From Melieria omissa (taxonomy: Eukaryota > Arthropoda > Insecta > Diptera > Ulidiidae), in NCBI GenBank assembly GCA_963971225.1, contig OZ020268.1:60263900-60327899 (forward strand): a stretch of 64,000 bases of DNA, in the 5' to 3' direction. Position 1 is the first letter of the stretch; each line of letters opens with the position of its first letter. Of the stretch, positions 57,208-64,000 are shown piece after piece. The notes below the pieces were generated by a model that was given only the letters and a program-made list of their open reading frames with translations, ran no database searches and had not been told where the DNA came from. The translations under genes and the position numbers were made by a program.

Positions 57208-60200
57208 TAGGGTGGAGTGAAAAAATCGATTTTAAAATTTTTAGAAGCTAGTATATTGGAAATGTGCCAAATGCCCATAGTACCAATCCTGCAAAATTAT
57301 ATTAGTTTCCAACAACTCCTTGATCGCCCATCACCTAATTGAAATAATTGTTTTTAATACTTTTTTCACTTTTGTCGAAAGAAGTGAAAGTCGTAATTTC
57401 AACTCAGTTAAGGATTCAAAATAAATCTCAGTAGCCTTTGCTTTAGGTTTGCGATTTTTAAGTTATTTATTGTAGCAGTCCTGTATGAGCGAATAAAATA
57501 TTACAAATTACAATTCGCGTTTTAATCGTTGGAATGTGGCAAACCCCGCTAGTTCTATTCTGTTTATGATTGTTGAATGTTGACAATTTCCTTGTGAAGT
57601 GACCGATTCGAATTAAACTTGTGACGTTACAACAAAAAACGTTAAACGTTAAACAAAAAAAAAGGTGAGTACCTGAACTTGTGCGCAAAAACGTGGGGCA
57701 GTGAAGGGTTACTAGTTATTTCTTTATATTTTTAAAGAGATGGCAGTTACAAGAGACAAAGTTTCGTGCGTGATATTTGGCGCTCCACGAAACCTGCCGA
57801 CCAATACTCTGCCGACCTACACCGATCTCATGAAGAAATATATTCAACTTCGACAAGACCTGAAGACGGACAATGGTAAATACCCATCATTTTTTGACAT
57901 ATCTCACAAACTGTGCTATGAAGTTGAAGAGATATGGCAAAGGGCCTCACTTCCAACAGTAACGCATGCACAAGCGATAGAAAAACTTAGATCGTTCCAC
58001 GACAAATACAACACAATGCTAAAGGTCAACAAAGGTAAAAAGAAGCAACCAAACTACCAACGAGGATTATCGGACTTTCGTGACAAAGCTAACACTCTGT
58101 TTGATCTCAGCAAATGCAAGTGCTCCGATATGGTGGCCAATTGCAAATGTGCGAAACACAACAAAATTCCGGCAAACGAACGGCAGTTCCTTCAAGACCA
58201 GAGAGGACCAAGAAAGATGATAATCGGTGGTACAGATCAAGTGGTAACATCAAAATTGAAGAGAAAAGCTGAAAGAGAGGAAGCAAATCTCAAACGAATG
58301 AAGATTAAGAAGATCGATGACGATGCGAGCAAAAGTCAACCCTATTCTGCCGAAAGTTCCGAATACGACACGGACTCGTTTGACAGTACCACTGTCGATA
58401 ATTACATCCCAGATAGAGAATCACTCAAAACTAAGCCAAATCAGGATCGCGAGTGCCAAAATATGACTATCTCTCTACCTTCCCTCGCTATAGCTTGCGA
58501 TCGGACCGGAGTTTCGGACAGATCGGCTGCTGTATTAGCAACATCAGTTCTGCATGATCTTGGTCTCGTATCACCCAACGACCGATCCAAAGTAATCGAC
58601 CGAAGCAAAATCCGTCGAGAACGCAGCAAACTTCGAAAGGAACTGAGGCAGAATGAAGACGACCACACTCACAAGGGCATAGATGGACTATTTTTTGATG
58701 GCCGCAAGGATAAAACTTTAACACAAGTCCTCGCCGTCGACAACAAGTACCACAGAAAAACCATATCGGAAGAACACATAACCATCGTCGCAGAGCCGGG
58801 TTCTTCGTACTTCAACCATACGTCTCCGCCATCAGGCTGCAGCAAAGACATAGCTGAGTCATTAGTCGCTAGTTTCAAAGAGCGAAATGCGAAGACAGAT
58901 AATATTAAAGTTGTCGGGTGTGACGGCACAAACGTAAACACGGGACAAAAATCGGGCGTTATCCGGCGACTGGAAGAAACACTGGAGAGACCGCTGCAGT
59001 GGCTGATATGTCTACTCCATGCCAATGAGCTGCCCTTGCGTAATCTATTCCAGTCACTCGATGGCGGGACGACAGGCCCACACGGATTCTCTGGATCTAT
59101 CGGAAAGCGGCTAATGACGTGTAGCGAACAGCCTGTCTCCTCATTTCAGCCAGTAAAACTGACCGAACAACTCTCCAATGTGAACCCAAATGAGTTGAGC
59201 ACAGATCAGCGGTATCTTCTGGAAATGTGCAATAGCATCAGCAAAGGTGAATGTAGCCTCGATCTGGCAGTGCGGAACCCTGGGTGCCTGAATCATTCAC
59301 GATGGCTAACGACGGCCAATCGAATCCTCCGATTGTATGTCAGCGACAAGAAACCGTCCAGGAATCTGAAGACTTTGGTAACGTTTATCATTCGCGTGTA
59401 TGCTCCGATGTGGTTTAGCATAAAATCCCAGCCATCATGCAAAGAGGGAGCTAGGCACATTCACCAGATGCTCGTCAAGTCACGTTACCTCAGCCCTAGA
59501 CTCAAGGGAATCGTTGACCCCGTTATTCACCGTAACGCGTACTTTGCTCACCCGGAGAATGTGCTCCTGGCCATGATGACGGACCATCGACCACATATAC
59601 GTGAACTGGGCTTACGACGAGTGATGAAGGCCAGAGCTACAGCAGTCCCCAGTGGACAAATACGGAGGTTCAAGGTTCCTGCAAAACTTAACTTCGACGC
59701 CGTGGAATACTTCGACATGATTGACTGGGCAGTCTGCCCTATTTCGGAACCTCCCGTCATCAAAGCCATGACAGACGCTGAGCTCACGGATCTCATCACG
59801 ACAGAGGTGACTCCAACTGTCATCTTTCCAAAGTTCCCCTGCCACACACAAGCAGTTGAAAGACACGTAAAGCTGGTGACCGAGGCGGCGATAGCGGTCT
59901 GTGGACAAAAATCGCGAGATGGGTTCAACGTGATTTTTGTCACTTCACCCTGTAACCATGTATTTATAACTTTGACATCATTAAATATTGTAATTAAAAG
60001 CGTATTTGATTTTTAATTGAATTTTAAGATGACTATCTTTAATGTCGCGTAATACTGTGAAATTAAATGCTGCGATGGGAGATCAAAAAATTGTTTAATT
60101 TCTTTTTAATTTTTACACAGCTTTATATTGATGTATTGGCACATTTTGAGATATCTAGCTAATTGATATTCCCAAAAAATTTTTTTTTGCCATTTTCACT

Positions 60201-60208
60201 CCAGCCTA
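57208..60208 (+). mobile_element. Complete-looking 3,001-bp DNA transposon (hAT-like)
   Basis: Left end TAGGGTGGAGTGAAAA and inverted right end TAGGCTGGAGTGAAAA (one mismatch in 16) are flanked by an exact 8-bp duplication, ATGTACAT, at 57200-57207 and 60209-60216. It encloses a single long uninterrupted ORF. An 8-bp duplication and TA-starting ends suggest hAT, but the encoded protein is not an ordinary hAT transposase. There are no internal repeats or insertions, so the copy is young. Confidence 0.85.
57740..60016 (+). CDS. Putative transposase, 758 residues, divergent hAT-like
   Basis: Uninterrupted from the ATG at 57740 to 60016. A GTGAGT donor at 57665 and AAAGAG just before the ATG suggest a short 5' UTR intron. 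The N-terminal 120 residues (CVIFGAPRNLPTNTLPTYTD) precede a Cys cluster, CKCSDMVANCKCAKH (about 130-145), that could bind zinc. Residues 165-200 are basic and likely nuclear-localising; 205-335 are charged. A probable RNase H-like core contains VVGCDGTNVNTG (Asp about 394), a C-x2-H element in CLLHANELPLR (about 424-427) and the candidate catalytic Glu in TQAVERHVKL (about 707). The Asp/C-x2-H/Glu layout with about 310 residues between Asp and Glu resembles hAT enzymes. I recall similar uncharacterised proteins in arthropods. Assignment of catalytic residues is inference. Confidence 0.75.
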   Translation: MAVTRDKVSCVIFGAPRNLPTNTLPTYTDLMKKYIQLRQDLKTDNGKYPSFFDISHKLCYEVEEIWQRASLPTVTHAQAIEKLRSFHDKYNTMLKVNKGKKKQPNYQRGLSDFRDKANTLFDLSKCKCSDMVANCKCAKHNKIPANERQFLQDQRGPRKMIIGGTDQVVTSKLKRKAEREEANLKRMKIKKIDDDASKSQPYSAESSEYDTDSFDSTTVDNYIPDRESLKTKPNQDRECQNMTISLPSLAIACDRTGVSDRSAAVLATSVLHDLGLVSPNDRSKVIDRSKIRRERSKLRKELRQNEDDHTHKGIDGLFFDGRKDKTLTQVLAVDNKYHRKTISEEHITIVAEPGSSYFNHTSPPSGCSKDIAESLVASFKERNAKTDNIKVVGCDGTNVNTGQKSGVIRRLEETLERPLQWLICLLHANELPLRNLFQSLDGGTTGPHGFSGSIGKRLMTCSEQPVSSFQPVKLTEQLSNVNPNELSTDQRYLLEMCNSISKGECSLDLAVRNPGCLNHSRWLTTANRILRLYVSDKKPSRNLKTLVTFIIRVYAPMWFSIKSQPSCKEGARHIHQMLVKSRYLSPRLKGIVDPVIHRNAYFAHPENVLLAMMTDHRPHIRELGLRRVMKARATAVPSGQIRRFKVPAKLNFDAVEYFDMIDWAVCPISEPPVIKAMTDAELTDLITTEVTPTVIFPKFPCHTQAVERHVKLVTEAAIAVCGQKSRDGFNVIFVTSPCNHVFITLTSLNIVIKSVFDF

Positions 60209-60216
60209 ATGTACAT

Positions 60217-60460
60217 AGCACTTATGTACATAAGCAACCGGTGCTAGTGCTAGTGCCCTACCAGCCCAGCATTACGAGTACATACAGTAGTACTATATAT
60301 CCCATTTATAGCACCCTGCAGGAAAAATAAAGGCTGCTGGTGTACTTAGATTCCATAAGTACACTACGCAAAATTAATTCCGAATTCTTTGGAACATTTT
60401 TATTCATAAATAATAATAAATAAAAAATAAATAAGGATACAATTTTTATTTTTTTTCCCA
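60217..60460. other. Spacer upstream of a Jockey element
   Basis: Includes GTGCTAGTGCTAGTGCCC near 60240, a TATATA at about 60295 and AATAAA at about 60327. Could be LTR-like sequence, but no partner copy is present. Confidence 0.3.
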
Positions 60461-60982
60461 GTCATCGATCAACCGCCAAGGCGAACAGTTCTCGTGTGAT
60501 CAGTGTCTTCTAACTTACTCTCGTTCTCTTTTCGCGTCACGTGCGCACAAACGTTTACGTCTGTTTAGTGTTCTACGCGTGTTACGTAACTAAACATAAA
60601 TTCAACAAACAAACTAAAGCAGCGCTTATTCAGTGGCATAATGGTTATGCATAATAGGTTTAAAGAACTGGCTTTCCTTTCAAGTCCCCAAAAAAAGAAA
60701 AACTGGCAAATCTACAGTAGTAACTGAGGAATACTTTCCCTCGTTACCAGAAATAAAAAGCACCACCGCAAAAAATCCCAAATATGTCTTAATAAAATCT
60801 TCTGACGAAAACAAACCATTGACAATGTTCAGTGTATTCGCTAAAACTAAAGCCATCAATTCAATCAGCACAGAAATTGAAAACATTGAAATATTCCGTG
60901 ACGGCAGCCTATTAGTGCTTGTCAAAAATAAAAAAAAAATGCGGACAAATTCATAAAAACAAAAGATTTTGGTGGACTTTGC

Positions 60983-61020
60983 CCCGTATATACCAGGTGC
61001 GCATACCTGGTATATACGGG
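60983..61020. repeat. Perfect 16-bp hairpin at the mariner edge
   Basis: CCCGTATATACCAGGT (60983-60998) and ACCTGGTATATACGGG (61005-61020) are exact complements with a 6-base loop, GCGCAT. It lies at the left border of the nested mariner. Confidence 0.9.
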
Positions 61021-61567
61021 TATGAAATTATTAATTATTATTTTTGAAAATTAATTATTTTTGAAAAAAAAAACACGTTTATTGTTAGGAAATGATTTCT
61101 ACAACACCCAATTGTTCTGCGAGCTGTTCTTGCGTTTGGCCATCATCTTCATCTAGCAATGCTTGCAATTCGGCGTCTTCAAACTTTTTTGGTGGCCGGC
61201 CACGCTCCTCGTTTCTCACATCAAAATCACCACTTTTAAATTTATTGAACCACTCGTTACACTGTGTGCGACCAAGAGCATGCTCGCCGTAAGCTTCCAC
61301 AAGCATTCGATGCGATTCAGAAGCGTTTTTCTTCAAATGGTAACACAAAATTAACTGTGTCCGCAAATCGTAATTTGTAGGCACGTAATCCGACATTTTC
61401 CGGACCGTCAAACAATGCGTTGTTGGCAGCAACTTGACAAATTGTGAACTGAATATTGTTGACATGTGACAGAAGAAGTAAACATGACATTTGGTACGGT
61501 TCCGAAGTTTATAAATATTCGGCTATTTACCGCTAGATGTCGTTACCGGTTTCATAGGCGCATATAT
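61013..61567 (-). mobile_element. Internally deleted mariner in Jockey ORF1
   Basis: The minus-strand ORF at 61465-61085 contains MSDYVPTNYDLRTQLILCYH, QCNEWFNKFKSGDFDVRNEE and RGRPPKKFEDAELQALL, the N-terminal domain of cecropia/mellifera-type mariner transposases, then stops. The catalytic part is gone. Ends are only loosely matched (TATATACGGGTATGAAA on the left; TATATGCGCCTATGAAA on the minus strand at the right), so limits are approximate. Confidence 0.75.
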
Positions 61568-61960
61568 ACATACGGTATTACATTGCATAAATCTCTCAAT
61601 TCCAGCAAGGGTACGATCTACGACAGGAACCTGATTCCAACATCAGAAAGCGAGATTCTTGAAAATTTAAAATCCCAAGGTGTAACAAATGTGGACAAGT
61701 TCACTAGAAAAGTCGATGAAAAAATCATACCCACTGGAGTAATCGTTCTAACCTTCGATTCATACCAGATCCCAAAAACCATTGATATCGCATGGTATAA
61801 ATTGCCAAAAACTCGGTCACACCACCAAATATTGTAAAGGTACCCCCACCTGCGCTACATGCAATCTGCCCCCCATAATCCCACCACGTGTACACGCACA
61901 ATGTGTGCAAAATGTTTCGGTCTACACTCAGCTTCATCATCTGAGTGCCCAAAATACCAA

Positions 61961-62356
61961 GGTTAGGTTAGGTTGCGGTGGCTGCCTCTATAAGAGACAC
62001 ACTCGGAGGCCTGAAAGGCCCATTGTGATACCACATATTTCACCCGTTTTTGAACTGTGTATGCAACACTGTTTTGCCAACATATGTTACAGCACTCATT
62101 TCAAGCGGATGGGGAAAGGGGGGGGACCTACAGTTTAACGCCGAATCCGAACGGCGATTGGCAGTTTTTCGTTCACACTTGGAGGTTTTGCCATTGCCTG
62201 CCAAGAGCGCACTTGTGCGATTCTTGTAATTCTCATTCCCTTCATGTGGATAGCGATAGAAGTAGATGAGTTGTTCACCAGCCTGAGCCAGGAATCGAAC
62301 CTGGAGCCTTTGGTATGAGAAGCCAGCGCGCTACCCGCTTGACTATCGAGGCCGGC
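61961..62356 (-). repeat. tRNA-derived SINE, family 2
   Basis: An exact 14-bp duplication, GCCCAAAATACCAA, at 61947-61960 and 62357-62370 defines the ends. On the minus strand it starts GCCGGCCTCGATAGTCAAGC, with an A-box-like TAGTCAAGCGGG and a perfect B box GGTTCGATTCC. The central part (complement of ACCTACAGTTTAACGCCG and CCGAACGGCGATTGGCAG) resembles the family 1 body. The 3' end is AACCTAACCTAACC. So it is a SINE with a different tRNA-like head and tail but a related core. Confidence 0.88.
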
Positions 62357-62560
62357 GCCCAAAATACCAACAACTAAACGAAATTTTACAAATACAAACT
62401 ACCAAGAAATGTACCTTCATCAAAGCAAAAACAATATACAAACAAAATAACCCACACAAACAACACAGATCATACAATTAACCTAACCTCCACACCCTCT
62501 CTTCTCACAAACATAAACCTCACTCTCCCATCACAAAATATTCATACTCAAACTACAACC

Positions 62561-63273
62561 GAAGTGGAACCACAGAATAAACAGTATACAGAAGGCGCAT
62601 CTGAAATAATTTTGCGATTTCATTTCAGACGCGGGCGGGAAGCAGCAAAAATGAGGAAAATGTATATTGAACCGAGAGAGTAAGCGCAAGCGAGCGGAGA
62701 GCTGCTTTGCGATGCTCTCTTGCATTCCCGCATTCATTCGATGGATTGTTGCTTTATTCTCATTTCGACAACAACACGCAATGTTGTTGTTTTCCGCAGC
62801 AAGCCAGCTTGGCTTTACTCGGGCACATTGAAATGGTGCTTGTTTTGGCAAAGCGATCGCTCAGTCACTTTTTCCTATGCAAATTTTGCCTGTCCGCTTC
62901 TTGTTCTTGTTTGTAAAAAAGCAAGCGCAGAGCGAGCAGGTACCGGCAAATTTGTTTCTTGTCATAATCAATCAAATCTTCGAGCTGAATGGTCGTTTTT
63001 CTTTTCATGCTGCGCTTAGATTAATTGATATTAAATTTTGCAAATATTTAGACGTGGTTGATCCAAAATAAAAATTTTTACAAATATTTTTACGAGGCTA
63101 GTTCCAAGTAAAATTAACATATTTGTATAAATTTCGACGTGGTTGATTCCAATTTTGAATTTTTTGCAATTGGGTTGACGTGGTTGATCCAAATTAGTTA
63201 GTTGATCCTTTCCTTGGATCTTGGATATTACTTTTGATTTGGCATATTCATTGACTTTACTAGTATACGAAAA
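62561..63273. other. Non-coding, with degenerate short repeats
   Basis: Contains GACGTGGTTGATCCAAA-type motifs at about 63050, 63149 and 63178, with a weaker copy at about 63092: a decayed tandem repeat. Nothing else recognised. Confidence 0.5.
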
Positions 63274-63976
63274 ATGGATCCTGCTCTGTGTAAAAATGTA
63301 TTACCCCGGGTGGGTAAAAATTTAATAAAGTCAGGGCTTCAATGCTGCATAACATGCTGCCGAAAATCTAAACGGGATGATGAACAACTTAAGATGTTTA
63401 AATTTCCGCCCTATGACTCAGCTATGGGCCAATTTGGCGAGAAAAATGTAGCATTAAAACTAAAGAATACAGAAAACCATTATTTATATGCGTTAATCAC
63501 TTCTCAAGTTCTGACATTGGGAAAAATATTTAAAATCTGGAGCAGTTCCTGTATTTAATTTGGAAAATGTTGAAGAAACTTATGAGTTTTCAGAGCCCGA
63601 TTGTTCAACTAGAAAGAGACGAAAAAGTGAGTCCGTAGATGGGCATTGCAATAATTGCTCACCATACGCTAAATCCGTAAATTTTTACAGGAAGAAATAT
63701 TACAACATTTTGGCAAAATACAGAAACATAAAAAACCAGAAGAAATTACCAAAAAAGTCAGAAGTACTCCAACGTATCGACTCTTATAATAACGTGAGCA
63801 AAGAATCAAAAGTATTTTGTAAGCTTCTTCTAAGTTCCCGTCCTAAAGAATATACGGAAGATATAAAAGATTTGGCTCAAAATATTTATTATGTCTCGCA
63901 ATCGACGTATCAATTTTTAACCCTAATCCGTCGTTCGGGTGATTTTTCACCCATTTTCAACTTTGAGATACTATAA
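63274..63976 (+). pseudogene. THAP / P-element-like transposase, frame-disrupted
   Basis: The ATG at 63274 (MDPALCKNVLPRVGKNLIKS) leads to CCITCCRKSKRDDEQLKMFK and FPPYD, the first half of a THAP domain. The C-x2-H pair appears in another frame (CVNHFSSSD near 63490), then EKYLKSGAVPVFNL in a third, followed by the frame at 63560-63976 with SKESKVFCKLLLSSRPKEY and NIYYVSQSTYQFL. The latter resembles the segment after the coiled coil in THAP9/P-element transposases. Two frameshifts within 100 bp, and the frame is cut by a TTAA-associated sequence at 63917. It continues beyond the window. Confidence 0.65.
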
Positions 63977-64000
63977 CTTTGTTATATATTTATCAAAATG
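63921..64000. mobile_element. Possible left end of a TTAA-type (piggyBac-like) element
   Basis: A TTAA (63917-63920) directly precedes CCCTAATCCGTCGTTCGGGTG, and the THAP-like reading frame loses similarity exactly here. The right end lies outside the window, so this is tentative. Confidence 0.4.

Larger units (their letters stand above)
60640..62460 (+). pseudogene. Jockey ORF1 (gag-like) in pieces
   Basis: Segments: VVTEEYFPSLPEIKS, then NPKYVLIKSSDENKPLTMFS and INSISTEIENIEIFRDGSLL (60713-60955). After the mariner: TLHKSLNSSKGTIYDRNLIP and LKSQGVTNVDKFTRKVDEK (61570-61790). Finally CCHC-type zinc-knuckle sequence (CQKLGHTTKYCKGTPTC) up to the SINE and a short continuation after it. This order matches the ORF1 protein of Jockey elements. 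Multiple frameshifts. Confidence 0.8.
60461..62560 (+). mobile_element. 5' part of a Jockey-clade LINE, interrupted twice
   Basis: A likely 5' end near AGTCATCGATCAACCGCC (60461) and ORF1 coding segments from about 60640 onward are interrupted by a mariner (about 61013-61567) and a SINE (61961-62356). ORF2 is absent. It ends in low-complexity sequence near 62560. Confidence 0.75.

Noticed and set aside
61961..61975. Telomere-like GGTTAGGTTAGG
   Set aside because: It is the tail of a SINE bounded by a 14-bp target duplication, not a telomeric array.
62290..62350. A tRNA gene on the minus strand
   Set aside because: A and B boxes are present, but it is the head of a SINE; the cloverleaf was not supported and the sequence continues into the SINE body.

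Overview
This looks like a nuclear genome fragment from a higher fly (Diptera, Schizophora), most plausibly a tephritid fruit fly. That is inferred from protein resemblance to Drosophila families and from the mix of mobile elements, not from any search. Genes have short GT-AG introns, and intergenic DNA is AT-rich and packed with transposable elements (TEs).

Six host genes can be supported. From left to right they are: the U5 snRNP 40-kDa WD40 protein (minus, 7035-8275, 4 exons); a C2H2 zinc-finger protein (plus, 10818-12272, 2 exons); a pancreatic-lipase-family secreted lipase (plus, 12840-16408, 3 exons); Traf6 (minus, 16977-18275); Frizzled-4 (plus, 19310-22122, 3 exons); a FAM177-family protein (minus, 22760-23270, 2 exons). 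A seventh, the DNA-repair scaffold XRCC1 (plus, 35640-37799, 6 exons), stands alone among TEs. The stretch 7-23 kb is the gene-dense part. The rest is almost entirely TE-derived.

TE landscape: 0-5 kb has a Tc1 pseudogene split by a tRNA-derived SINE, a degenerate duplicated repeat and a TTA-flanked MITE. At 5-10.6 kb there is a deleted mariner and a mariner nested in the terminal repeat of a MITE. The lipase intron carries a piggyBac-like element with a nested MITE, plus a deleted mariner. At 24-35.5 kb there is a run of MITEs: two hAT-like elements with 8-bp target duplications (one split by a Jockey retrotransposon), a tandem duplication that preserves the empty site of the second hAT, and three related MITEs. 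At 38-46.7 kb lie a MITE, a nearly complete CR1-like LINE (one stop codon in ORF2), a TTAA-flanked MITE, a SINE and a truncated Gypsy element. At 46.7-57 kb come a MITE with an internal Tc1 relic, another SINE, a possible LTR leader and a LOA-type LINE interrupted by a deleted mariner. At 57.2-60.2 kb there is a complete-looking 3,001-bp DNA transposon with an uninterrupted 758-codon ORF, 16-bp terminal inverted repeats and an 8-bp target duplication. At 60.4-64 kb a Jockey ORF1 is split by a mariner and by a second SINE family, followed by a frame-broken THAP/P-element-like gene that runs off the edge.

Most notable: (1) the 57.2-60.2 kb transposon; (2) two SINE families with unrelated tRNA-like heads but a shared central domain; (3) repeated independent internal deletion of mariner elements; (4) several insertions whose target duplications can be read to the base, giving a clear relative chronology.
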